Assembly: GCA_036269915.1 (NCBI GenBank)
Contig: DATBDM010000131.1
Location: forward strand, 5,012-69,011
Length of the DNA: 64,000 nucleotides
From: DATBDM01 sp036269915
GTDB taxonomy: Bacteria; Actinomycetota; Thermoleophilia; Solirubrobacterales; Solirubrobacteraceae
Reading direction: 5' to 3'
The notes beneath the pieces are model-generated. The model saw nothing but the letters and a program-made list of their open reading frames with translations. It made no database searches and was not told where the DNA came from. Of the stretch, positions 34,051 to 42,822 are shown piece by piece (within the stretch, counting starts at the first letter, position 1; the number at the start of each line of letters is the position of its first letter). A program made the position numbers and the translations under genes.

Positions 34051-35009
34051 AGCTCGAGCGCGGCGCCCTCGCCGCGCCAGTCGAGCGCCTCGCGCAGCAC
34101 CGTGAGATAGGCGTGCCGGGACGGCAGCCCATCGCCTCCGCGCGCGGTCCAACTCGCGCCGGCGTCGCGCGTCTCCCAGACCCGGACCCGCCCGTCCGGC
34201 GTCACGCGATCGGTGTCGCCGACGAGCGGGATCACGTAGGCCGCATCGGGATCGGCGGGATCGATGGCGAGCGGGAACCCGAAGTCCGAGGGCAGTCCCG
34301 GGGCGATGTCCTGCCAGGACTCGCCGGCGTCGTCGGAGCGGTAGACGCCGCCGTGGAACTGCATGAAGAGCCGCTCAGGGCGGCTCGGCGAGCGGTGCAG
34401 CCGGTGCACGCAGAGGCCGATCTCCTCCTCCGGCGTGTCCTCGGGCAGGTAGCGCGGGTAGAGCCCGCGGTTGCCGCGCCGCCAGCTCGCGCCGCCGTCG
34501 TCGGTCAGCCACACGCCCGCGGCCGAGATCGCGACCGCGAGGCGGTCGGGCTCGCCGGGCCAGGTGACGATCGAGTGCAGGCACAGCCCGCCGCCACCCG
34601 GCATCCACTTGGGTCGCGTCGGGTGCTCCCAGAGCCCGCGGTCCAGCGTCCAGCTCTCGCCGCCGTCGACGCTCTTGAAGAGCACGCCGGGATCGCCGCC
34701 CGCCCACAGCAGGCCATCGGCCTCGCCGAGCACGATGGTCCAGATGCGCTCGAGCGCCTGCTCGCCGCCCGCCGGCAGCGCGACGCCCTCGGCCTGCTGC
34801 CACTCGCCCGCGGGATCGTCGATCCACCAGAGCTTCGGCCCGTAGAACGCGGAGGTCACCGAGGCGACGACGCGGCCGGTGCGCGGGTCGCGGACCGCGT
34901 TCTCGACGGTCTCGCCCGGGAAGGCGCGCGCGGTCACCTCGAAGGCGTCGCCCGGCTCCCCCTCGAGCGCGAAGAGCCCCTTGCGTGTGCCGATCAACAG
35001 CTCGGTCAT
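33942..35009 (-). CDS. BNR/sialidase-like beta-propeller protein
   Basis: A 355-residue repeat protein of the WD40/YVTN/BNR-like exo-alpha-sialidase group. Asp-box repeats are visible: SVDGGESWTLD, TDDGGASWRRG, SDDAGESWQDI, TRDAGASWTAR and TGDAGASWFD. It has no signal peptide, so it is cytoplasmic; true sialidase activity is doubtful and the catalytic Arg triad was not identified. It begins with an ATGA overlap (35006-35009) with the upstream MoaD-like gene, so the two are translationally coupled. It may be a platform for, or enzyme acting with, the MoaD-like protein. Role unknown. Confidence 0.82.
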   Translation of the reverse strand: MTELLIGTRKGLFALEGEPGDAFEVTARAFPGETVENAVRDPRTGRVVASVTSAFYGPKLWWIDDPAGEWQQAEGVALPAGGEQALERIWTIVLGEADGLLWAGGDPGVLFKSVDGGESWTLDRGLWEHPTRPKWMPGGGGLCLHSIVTWPGEPDRLAVAISAAGVWLTDDGGASWRRGNRGLYPRYLPEDTPEEEIGLCVHRLHRSPSRPERLFMQFHGGVYRSDDAGESWQDIAPGLPSDFGFPLAIDPADPDAAYVIPLVGDTDRVTPDGRVRVWETRDAGASWTARGGDGLPSRHAYLTVLREALDWRGEGAALELYFGATSGDVFGTGDAGASWFDAATRLPPVLSVSAR

Positions 35010-35275
35010 GTTCCTCCGGAGATCGCGGGAAGCACGTCGACCCGGTCGCCGTCGCCGACGGCCGTCCCCGCCGCGCACAGCTCGCCGTTGACGAACACGT
35101 TGATGTGCCGCCGCAGCTGCCCGCGCTCGTCGAGGATCCAGCCGCCGACCGCGGGTTGCTCGCGTTCGAGCTCCTGCAGGAGCTCGAGCACGGTCGCGCC
35201 CGCGAGCGGATGCTCGGAGCGATCACCGGCGAGCCGCTTCAGCGGCTGGCGGAGGCACACGATGACCTGGGTCAC
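35006..35275 (-). CDS. MoaD/ThiS-like ubiquitin-fold protein with GGT tail
   Basis: An 89-residue beta-grasp protein. The pattern TVLELLQELE, RGQLRRHINVFVNGELC and GDRVDVLPAISGGT is that of MoaD/ThiS sulfur carriers. Normal carriers end in Gly-Gly; this one has an extra Thr, so a terminal residue would have to be removed before thiocarboxylation, as known for some CysO/MoaD-like proteins processed by a JAMM protease. No MoaE, MoeB or JAMM gene is nearby. GTG 35273-35275 is the start. It is coupled to the beta-propeller gene. Confidence 0.85.
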   Translation of the reverse strand: MTQVIVCLRQPLKRLAGDRSEHPLAGATVLELLQELEREQPAVGGWILDERGQLRRHINVFVNGELCAAGTAVGDGDRVDVLPAISGGT

Positions 35276-35444
35276 ACCGATGCAGACCCTACGCGCACCG
35301 GAAACTCATCGCTGCCAGTGCGAGATCCCCTCGGATAGCGACGTGGATTCGATCCGGACCGACTTTGCCTTCCATGTCGAGGCAAACTCGGCGCAGATTC
35401 CCCCGACCGCAAGTTCCCGTTCATGTCGTCGTTCTGGGAATCCA

Positions 35445-38400
35445 ATGAGACCTTCACGTTGGACGTCGACGCGCGCCACCGCCGGGCTGGTCGCGCTGCT
35501 GCTGGTGCTGGTCCTTCCCGCGAGCGCCGGCGCGGTCGCGCAGATCCTCCCGGGCCAGGCCGGGCTCAAGGATCTGGACGCGCGCTCCGGACGGGTCGCG
35601 CCGTCCGCGGCCGCCAGGCAGGCGGTCTCGGACCTCGGCGCAACCGTGGAGTGGAACCGGTACGGGACCCCCGCCTCGCTGCTGGCGAAGTCCGGCTTCC
35701 TGAGCGCCCCGACCAGCGGCGGCGCGGCCACGATCGCGCGCGGCTTCATCGCCGCGCACCGCGAGCTGTTCCGGCTCTCCGCGGCCGACGTCGACGCGCT
35801 GAAGGTCCTCAACGACGCCAAGCTCGTCGCCTCCGACGGCCACGCCGTGCTGTTCCGCCAGCAATTCGGCAACCTCGCCGCGGGCCACGACGGCATGATC
35901 ACCGTCGGCGTCAGCGGCGGCCGCGTCGCGTACGTGTCCTCCTCGGCCGCGGGCAGCCAGGACGCCCCCGCCGCCGCGACGCTCACCCCGGCCGAGGCGT
36001 GGCTCGCCGCCGCCCACAACGCCGGCCTGAACGTCACACGCGCCGACCTCGGCACGCTGCGCACCCACGACGGTTGGACCCGCTTCGGCGTCAACGGCCT
36101 TGCCACGCCGGCCATCCCCGGGTCCAAGGACAACGTCGACCAGCGCGCGCGGCTCGTCGCCTTCCCGACCTACACGCAGGGCGTGCGGGCGGCGTTCGAG
36201 ACGATCGTGCTCGACGTCGACGGCGGCAGCGCGCGGGCGTACCGCTCGTTCGTCGACGCGCGCACCGGCGAGGTGCTGCTGCGCTCCAACGAGGTCAAGC
36301 AGGCCGCCGGCGACGAGAACGGCAGCGGCAGCTTCTCCGGCAGCACGGCCGACGGCGCCAACGGCTGCGGCAAGCCGCACGTCGTCAACGCCGGCGGCGC
36401 CTACTCGATCGCCGCCTTTGCGACCGCGAACGTGCCGTCGGACGACATCGTGCTGCGCCTGATCGGGCCCGACGGCAAGGCCGTCGCCTCGTCGGACACG
36501 GGCACGAGCCCCGAGGCCGTCACCTACGACCAGCCCGGCGGGACGATCCCCGACGGCGCGTATCAGCTCGTCGTCTGCAAGTTCGCCGACCCGACGGTCC
36601 CCGCGACCGGCGATGCCTTCGACTACACCGGCGGCTACACGGTGAACACGACCGCCGCGGCCCCGAGCGCCGCCGGCAACCCGTCGTGGGACTTCTTCGA
36701 CGCGAGCCCCACGGACGCCGGCACCGACACGCGCGTGACGGGCTGCTACCTCAGCGCCGCCGGCTGCGACCTCGGCCTGAGCAGCACGGCCGCCCGCGGC
36801 CCGTGGGACGCGATCCCGCAGTCGGGGACGCCCTCCTTCACCACGCAGGGCAACGCCGCCCGCACCGCCGAGGCGCGGACGACCCCGCTCTCGCCCGGCC
36901 CGTTCGGCTTCATGCCGACGTCGCTGTCGCGCGAGTACCGCTTCCCGTTCGAGAACCAGTGGGCGAAGTCCCAGTGCGACCCGACGGCGCTCGCGGTCCC
37001 GGGCTCGGGGGCCGACATCTCGGCCGCCGTCGCGAACCTGTTCAGCGGCCACAACCGCTTCCACGACTTCGCGTACCACCTGGGCTTCACCGAGCGCAAC
37101 TACAACCTGCAGCAGTCGAACTTCGGGGCGACCGAGCCCGGCCGTGACGGCGATCCCGAGCTCGGCAACGTGCAGGCGGGCGCCCTCACCGGCGGCGCGC
37201 CGACCTACGAAGGCCGTGACAACGCGAACCAGATCGCGCTCAACGACGGCATCCCCGGCATCACCAACCAGTACCTGTTCCAGCCGATCGCGGGCGCGTT
37301 CTACGGGCCGTGCGTCGACGGCGACCTCGACACCTCGGTGTTCGGCCACGAGTACACCCACGCGATCTCCAACCGCATGGTCGGCGGCCCCGACGACGGG
37401 CTGACCGGCTTCCAGGGCGGCGCGATGGGCGAGAGCTGGTCCGACCTCGTGGCGCTCGAGTACCTGCACGCGCACGACTACGTGCCGGCCGACGGCGAGA
37501 ACCCGTGGGCCGAGGGCGCCTACGCCACCGGCAACAAGCAGGTCGGCATCCGCGACTACGCGCTGGACGCCAACCCGCTCAACTACGCCGACGTCGGCTT
37601 CGACACGCCGGGCCCCGAGGTGCACGCCGACGGCGAGATCTGGAACGGCGTCAACTACGACATCCGCCAGGCGCTCGTGCGCTCCTACGACGCGACGTTC
37701 CCGTCGACCGACAAGGCGCTGCAGCTGCGCTGCGCCGACGGCCGGCCCGGCGGCAACGCCCCGGAGGCGCCGCTGCCGCCCGAGCAGTGCCCGGGCAATC
37801 GGCGCTGGATCCAGATCGTGTTCGACGCGTTCCTGCTCCAGCAGGGCGACACGAGCATGCTGACCGCGCGCGACGCCTACCTGGCCGCCGACCGGATGCG
37901 CTTCGGCGGCGCCAACCAGGCGGAGCTGTGGAACGCGTTCGCCAAGCGCGGCATGGGCGAGTCGGCGTCGACCGACACGACCGAGGACAACCAGCCCACC
38001 CCTGGCTACGACTCCCCGCTCGCGAACAACGCGACGGTCACGTTCGCCACGACCGACGCCGGCAGCGCCGCGGCGATCCCGTCGACGGTCTACGTCGGCC
38101 GCTACGAGGCGCGCGCGACGCCGATCGCCGACACCGATCCGGCCACGCCGCTCGGCGCGACGGCGAAGCTCGTGCCGGGCACCTACGACGTGTACGTGCG
38201 CTCCGCCGGCCACGGCCTGCGGCGCTTCTCCGTCACGGTCGGCGCCGGCCAGACGCTGACGAGGTCGTTCGCGCTCACGCCCAACGTGGCGTCCAAGAGC
38301 TCCGGCGCCTCGGCGTCCGGGGCGGGCACGAACCTCGACGACCTGATCGACGACAGCGAGTCGACGACCTGGGACGCCATGACCACCACTCCGGTCAACG

Positions 38401-38858
38401 TCACGCGGCCGTCGGTCACCGTCTCCTTCGCCGGCGCCAAGCCGGTCAAGACGGTCGCGGTGAGCGCGTTGCTGGACCCGGACGACCCGGACGGCGACGA
38501 GGGCCGCTTCAGCGCCCTGCGCCGCTTCGAGGTCGAGTCCTGCGACGGGCGCACGGCGAACTGCTCGCTGCCGACGAGCTGGAAGCCGCTGTACACGAGC
38601 CCGGCCGACGCCTTCCCGGGCACGATCCCGCGCCCGCTGGCGCCGAACCTGACCCTGCGGACGTTCGACGTCCCGGACACGGTCGCGACGCAGCTGCGCT
38701 TCACCGCGCTCGAGAACCAGTGCACGGGCGGCCCCGCCTACCAGGGCGAGCAGGATGCCGACCCGACCAACGCGACCGACTGCGTCACCGGCTCCGATCA
38801 GGGCACGGTGCTGCACGCCGCCGAGTTCGAGGTGTTCGGGCAGAACATCACCGGCTGA
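35445..38858 (+). CDS. Secreted M36 (fungalysin-like) zinc metallopeptidase
   Basis: A 1137-residue exported protease. A signal peptide (hydrophobic core about 14-33, LVALLLVLVLPASAGA) leads an FTP-type propeptide region (to about 280). Residues about 290-410 look like an inserted pre-peptidase C-terminal-like beta domain. The M36 catalytic domain has HEYTH at His635-His639 and the third zinc ligand in GESWSDL at Glu663. A PEGA-like repeat (about 870-945) and a discoidin-like C-terminus follow. It should digest proteins outside the cell after propeptide removal. ATG 35445 is preferred, with GGGA about 6 bp ahead; the frame is open far upstream but without family content. Confidence 0.9.
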   Translation: MRPSRWTSTRATAGLVALLLVLVLPASAGAVAQILPGQAGLKDLDARSGRVAPSAAARQAVSDLGATVEWNRYGTPASLLAKSGFLSAPTSGGAATIARGFIAAHRELFRLSAADVDALKVLNDAKLVASDGHAVLFRQQFGNLAAGHDGMITVGVSGGRVAYVSSSAAGSQDAPAAATLTPAEAWLAAAHNAGLNVTRADLGTLRTHDGWTRFGVNGLATPAIPGSKDNVDQRARLVAFPTYTQGVRAAFETIVLDVDGGSARAYRSFVDARTGEVLLRSNEVKQAAGDENGSGSFSGSTADGANGCGKPHVVNAGGAYSIAAFATANVPSDDIVLRLIGPDGKAVASSDTGTSPEAVTYDQPGGTIPDGAYQLVVCKFADPTVPATGDAFDYTGGYTVNTTAAAPSAAGNPSWDFFDASPTDAGTDTRVTGCYLSAAGCDLGLSSTAARGPWDAIPQSGTPSFTTQGNAARTAEARTTPLSPGPFGFMPTSLSREYRFPFENQWAKSQCDPTALAVPGSGADISAAVANLFSGHNRFHDFAYHLGFTERNYNLQQSNFGATEPGRDGDPELGNVQAGALTGGAPTYEGRDNANQIALNDGIPGITNQYLFQPIAGAFYGPCVDGDLDTSVFGHEYTHAISNRMVGGPDDGLTGFQGGAMGESWSDLVALEYLHAHDYVPADGENPWAEGAYATGNKQVGIRDYALDANPLNYADVGFDTPGPEVHADGEIWNGVNYDIRQALVRSYDATFPSTDKALQLRCADGRPGGNAPEAPLPPEQCPGNRRWIQIVFDAFLLQQGDTSMLTARDAYLAADRMRFGGANQAELWNAFAKRGMGESASTDTTEDNQPTPGYDSPLANNATVTFATTDAGSAAAIPSTVYVGRYEARATPIADTDPATPLGATAKLVPGTYDVYVRSAGHGLRRFSVTVGAGQTLTRSFALTPNVASKSSGASASGAGTNLDDLIDDSESTTWDAMTTTPVNVTRPSVTVSFAGAKPVKTVAVSALLDPDDPDGDEGRFSALRRFEVESCDGRTANCSLPTSWKPLYTSPADAFPGTIPRPLAPNLTLRTFDVPDTVATQLRFTALENQCTGGPAYQGEQDADPTNATDCVTGSDQGTVLHAAEFEVFGQNITG

Positions 38859-38959
38859 CGTCCGCTTCCGGACTTCGACCGGGACTGGCAAACCGGCTCC
38901 CCTTCCCGGCCGGCGCGACGCACCAGTAGCGTCGTGCCGACCGGGTCTGAGGGGGAGCC

Positions 38960-41900
38960 ATGCGGAAGTTCTGGATGGTCGTCGCGACGGCGGCGACCGT
39001 GGTCGGGCTGACGGGCAGCGCGCAGGCGCAGCAGCCGTCGCCGAGCGGGACGGCGAGCGGCCAGCCGGGCGCGCTGTCGCACTACGGCCTCGCGCGCAAG
39101 GACTGCATCGGGACCGCGCGCGACCGCCGCTCGAAGACGTGGTTCACGGTCGCCGACGGCGTCCTGTCCGACGTCCTCTTCCCCACCGCCGACAACACCA
39201 ACGTCGAGACGCTGCAGTACGTCGTCACCGACGGCAGCTCGTTCACCGACCTGCAGACGCGCGACATGACCTACCGCGTCGCGGCGACCGACGACCGCGC
39301 GCTGACCTGCCGCGTCACGGCCACCGCCAAGAGCGGGCGCTACCGGATCGTCACCGACTACGTGACCGACCCCGACCGCTCCACCGTCGTCATGCGCACC
39401 CACTTCGACGCGCTGCGCGGCAAGGCGTCCGACTACAAGCTCTACGTCCGCTTCGACCCGAACCTCAACGGCAACGGCGGCGGCGGCGCCGACAACGCGG
39501 GCTCGGATTCCGGCACGGTCGCGCGCTCCGGCGGCCACACGCTGCTGATCGGCTCCGATCCCGTCACGGCGACCAACGCCGCCAACCGCGACTACGCGAT
39601 CCCGGTCTACTCGGCGCTCGACACCGACCGCGGCTTCCGCCAGGTCTCCAACGGCTACGCGGGCACGTCAAGCGACGGCCTCACCCAGCTCGACGCCGCG
39701 CACGCGCTGACGACCCCGACGGCGGACGCGCCGAAGGGCAACCTGGTGCAGACCGCGCAGGTCGACCTCGCCCACGGCGACGCGACGCTCGCGCTCGGCT
39801 TCGGCGACAGCCAGGCGCACGCGGTCGGCGCAGCCCAGGGCAGCCTCGGCGAGCGCTACGACAAGCTCGCGCGCGATTACGCCTCGACGTGGCACGACTA
39901 CGCCCGCACGCTCGACCGCCCGAAGCGCCCGCGCGGCACCTCGGAGTCCGCCTGGCGCAGCCTCGTAGACGAGTACTACGTGAGCGCGTTCGCGGTGAAG
40001 GCCGCCGAGGACAAGACGTTCCCGGGCGCTGTCTCGGCCGCGCTGGGCTCGCCGTGGGGGCAGGCGGTCTCGGCCGGCGATCCCGCGCGCACGTACTTCG
40101 GCTCCTACCGCGAGGTGTTCGCCCGCGACCTCTACGAGGCATGGAGCTCGCTGTTCGTGGCAGGCGACCGCGGGACGGCGCGGGCCATGACGCGCTTCCT
40201 CTTCGAGCGCCAGCAGCTGCCCGACGGCTCGATGCCGCGCAACAGCCTGACCAACGGCAAGGTCGCGCCCGACTCGTTCAACACCCAGCTCGACGAGTGC
40301 GCCTACCCGCTGGTGATGGCGCTCGCCTCCGGCTTCACCTCGCGCTCGTTCTACGAGGCGCACATCAAGCGCGCGGCGAACTTCGTCGCCACCCGCGGGC
40401 CGTCGTTCGGCCCGGAGCGCTGGGAGGAGCAGAGCGGCTTCTCGCCCTCGACGATCTCCGCCGAGATCGCCGGCCTGCTCGCGGCGGCGACGATCGCCGA
40501 CCGCAACGGCGACGCGAGGTCCGCGCGCGTGTGGCGCGGCGTCGCCGACGAGTTCCAGCGCAACCTCAAGCGCTGGACGCTGACCACCAACGGCCCGCTC
40601 TCGAACCGGCCGTACTTCATCCGGCTCTCCAAGGACGGCGACCCGAACGCGGCGACGAGCTACTCGCTGGGCAACAGCGACCGGCCGCCGGTCGACCAGC
40701 GCAGCGTCATCGACGACGGCTTCCTCGAGTACGCGCGCCTCGGCGTGATGAGCCCGCGGGACGCCGACCTCGTCCGCTCGCTCGACGTCGTCGACGCGAC
40801 CATCCTGCGCCACACGTCGAGCGGCGACGGCTTCTACCGCTACAACGGCGACGGCTACGGGGACGGCGCGAGCGACGGGCATCCGTGGGAGCCCAGCCAC
40901 AAGGGCGATGGCCATCTGTGGCCGGTGCTCGCCGGCGAGCGCGGTCAGTACGAGCTCGACACCGGCGACAGCCAGGCTGCCGTCCGGCGCCTGCAGGCGA
41001 TGGACGCGATGGGCTCGGGCGTCGGGCTGATCCCGGAGCAGGCGTGGGAGCTCGCCGACCTCGCGCGCTCGCCGTTCGGCACGCCGCCGGAGACCGCCTC
41101 GATCGGCTTCGTCAACGGCAAGCCCGCCGGCTCGGTGGCCCCGCTGACCTGGTCGGCGGCGCAGTTCGTGCGCCTCACCGCCGACGTCTCGGCCCAGGCG
41201 ATCCTCGACCGCCCGCGGCAGACGACCAACCGCTACGTCCGCCACACGCAGCGCCAGACGGCGCTGACCGTCGACGCGCCGGCCGACCGCACGATCGTGA
41301 CGTCGCCGGTCACGGTCGCGGGCACATCCACGCCGGGCAACCGGATCACGATCGCGGCCTCGAACCTCGACGAGAACACCGCCACCACCACGACCGAGAT
41401 CACCGTCGGCTCGTCCGGCTCGTTCTCCGTGCCGGTCGCGCTGACCGGCGGGCGCTCGGTGCTCAACATCGTCGCCACGAGCCCCTCGGGCGCCACCGCG
41501 CGCGCGGTGCGCACGGTCGTCGTGCTGGCGGCGACGGCGCCGGTGATCTTCCAGGCCGACGACCCGTCCGGCGACGACCACGGGCCGGGCAACTACGCGT
41601 ACCCGACCGATCCGCAGTTCCATGACGGCGCGTTCGACATCGAGCAGTTCCAGGTGCTCGACACGGGCGACACGGTCACGTTCCGCGTGCGCACGCGCGA
41701 CCTGACGCCGACCTTCGGCAGCCCGCTCGGCGCGCAGCTGGTCGACGTCTACGTCCACGTGCCGGGCGCGAGCCCGACCTCGACCGCCGCGTCGTTCCCC
41801 GGCCGCAACCACACGATCGCCCCAGGCGGCGCGTGGAGCCGGCTGCTCGAGGTGCAGGGCTTCGGCCAGCGCTACGTCGACGCGAGCGGCAACACGCTCG

Positions 41901-42238
41901 GCACGATCGACATCCGCGCCGACGACATCTCGCGCTACATCACGTTCAGCGTGCCGCGCGCGTCGCTCGGCAACCCGGGTCCCGGCTGGGGCTTCACCGT
42001 CACGCTCACCTCGCAGGACGGCTTCAGCCCCGACCAGGCGCGCGCCTTCCAGTCGACGCCGCAGGGGTTCCAGCTCGGCGTCTGCGCGACCGCGAGCAGC
42101 GACCCGCACTGCACCGTGAACCCAAGCTCGGTGCCGAAGGTCATGGACACGATCACACCCGCCGGGACCAGCCAGGCCGACGAGCTCGACTACACCGTGC
42201 ACAACCCGGTGACGCTGCAGCCGGTGGTGGTGCCGTGA
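38960..42238 (+). CDS. Secreted GH15 glucodextranase-like enzyme
   Basis: A 1092-residue exported exo-glucosidase-type protein. The signal peptide ends in AQA-QQ at about residue 24. An N-terminal glucodextranase-type beta-sandwich (about 30-310) precedes the (alpha/alpha)6 GH15 domain (about 320-760). RWEEQSG (Glu489/Glu490) is the general acid region and WPVLAGERG (Glu660) holds the general base. After a linker with an Ig-like part, the C-terminal glucodextranase domain starts at DDPSGDDHGPGNYAYPTD. The likely action is release of glucose from alpha-1,6- or alpha-1,4-glucans. GAGGGGGA precedes ATG 38960. No LacI-type site was found upstream, unlike the other glycosidase. Confidence 0.9.
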   Translation: MRKFWMVVATAATVVGLTGSAQAQQPSPSGTASGQPGALSHYGLARKDCIGTARDRRSKTWFTVADGVLSDVLFPTADNTNVETLQYVVTDGSSFTDLQTRDMTYRVAATDDRALTCRVTATAKSGRYRIVTDYVTDPDRSTVVMRTHFDALRGKASDYKLYVRFDPNLNGNGGGGADNAGSDSGTVARSGGHTLLIGSDPVTATNAANRDYAIPVYSALDTDRGFRQVSNGYAGTSSDGLTQLDAAHALTTPTADAPKGNLVQTAQVDLAHGDATLALGFGDSQAHAVGAAQGSLGERYDKLARDYASTWHDYARTLDRPKRPRGTSESAWRSLVDEYYVSAFAVKAAEDKTFPGAVSAALGSPWGQAVSAGDPARTYFGSYREVFARDLYEAWSSLFVAGDRGTARAMTRFLFERQQLPDGSMPRNSLTNGKVAPDSFNTQLDECAYPLVMALASGFTSRSFYEAHIKRAANFVATRGPSFGPERWEEQSGFSPSTISAEIAGLLAAATIADRNGDARSARVWRGVADEFQRNLKRWTLTTNGPLSNRPYFIRLSKDGDPNAATSYSLGNSDRPPVDQRSVIDDGFLEYARLGVMSPRDADLVRSLDVVDATILRHTSSGDGFYRYNGDGYGDGASDGHPWEPSHKGDGHLWPVLAGERGQYELDTGDSQAAVRRLQAMDAMGSGVGLIPEQAWELADLARSPFGTPPETASIGFVNGKPAGSVAPLTWSAAQFVRLTADVSAQAILDRPRQTTNRYVRHTQRQTALTVDAPADRTIVTSPVTVAGTSTPGNRITIAASNLDENTATTTTEITVGSSGSFSVPVALTGGRSVLNIVATSPSGATARAVRTVVVLAATAPVIFQADDPSGDDHGPGNYAYPTDPQFHDGAFDIEQFQVLDTGDTVTFRVRTRDLTPTFGSPLGAQLVDVYVHVPGASPTSTAASFPGRNHTIAPGGAWSRLLEVQGFGQRYVDASGNTLGTIDIRADDISRYITFSVPRASLGNPGPGWGFTVTLTSQDGFSPDQARAFQSTPQGFQLGVCATASSDPHCTVNPSSVPKVMDTITPAGTSQADELDYTVHNPVTLQPVVVP

Positions 42239-42241
42239 GGC

Positions 42242-42796
42242 TCAGTCCGCCGCTGCCGCGGCGGCCCGCATGCGCGCCTTGTAGGCGCGCTTGCCGGCCT
42301 GGTAGGCCGCGAGTGACTCGTGCGAGTCCACGTCCCCGAGCGTCGGATGCGCTGGGACGAGCGGCCGGGCCAGCTCGACGCCGAAGCGGTTGGCCAGGAC
42401 CGCCCCGAGCGCCTTGACCTTCATCTCCCCGAAGCCGGGGAGCGCCTCGAGGTTCGCCCTGAGCTCCGCGGTGCTCGCGGCGCCGGTCCACACCCGCGCG
42501 GCGTCGCCGTCGTAGCGCTCCGAGACATGGGCGACGAGCGCGTGCACCCGCGTCGCCATCGCGCCGGGGAAGCGGTGGATCGCGGGGCGCTCGCGGAAGA
42601 TCGGCTCGAGGTCGAGCGCCGACAGCTCGCCCGCGTCGAGCGTGCCGGCGCGCTCGCGCAGCACGAGCGGCCCGCTGAACGCCTTCTGGACGGTCACCTG
42701 CTGGTCGAGCGCGAAGCCGATCAGCAGCGCGAGCGGGTCCGTGGCGATCAGCGCGTTGGCCTCGTCGGAGTCGGTGAAGTAGAGGCGCTCGACCAT
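42242..42796 (-). CDS. HhH-GPD family base-excision-type protein
   Basis: A 184-residue protein of the small HhH-GPD group. The DNA-binding hairpin is LPGFGEMKVKALGAVLANRFG, and FALDQQVTVQKAFSGP is the equivalent of the N-terminal QQ motif of DNA glycosylases. The canonical GPD aspartate is not clear by eye, so activity as a glycosylase is unproven. ATG 42794-42796 lies 26 bp after the recD stop on the same strand, so it is probably the last gene of the repair operon. Its stop lies three bases past that of the convergent glucodextranase gene. Confidence 0.87.
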   Translation of the reverse strand: MVERLYFTDSDEANALIATDPLALLIGFALDQQVTVQKAFSGPLVLRERAGTLDAGELSALDLEPIFRERPAIHRFPGAMATRVHALVAHVSERYDGDAARVWTGAASTAELRANLEALPGFGEMKVKALGAVLANRFGVELARPLVPAHPTLGDVDSHESLAAYQAGKRAYKARMRAAAAAAD

Positions 42797-42822
42797 GCCG
42801 CCATGGTCCCACACCCCCGGCG

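Noticed and set aside
32862..35444. Upstream extension of the M36 protease frame to nearly 2000 residues
   Set aside because: It crosses the HD-GYP and propeller genes in another frame with Arg-rich composition. The signal peptide at 35445 marks the real start.
36170..38725. Minus-strand frames opposite the M36 protease
   Set aside because: They have no start context or motif and lie antisense to a clear secreted protease.
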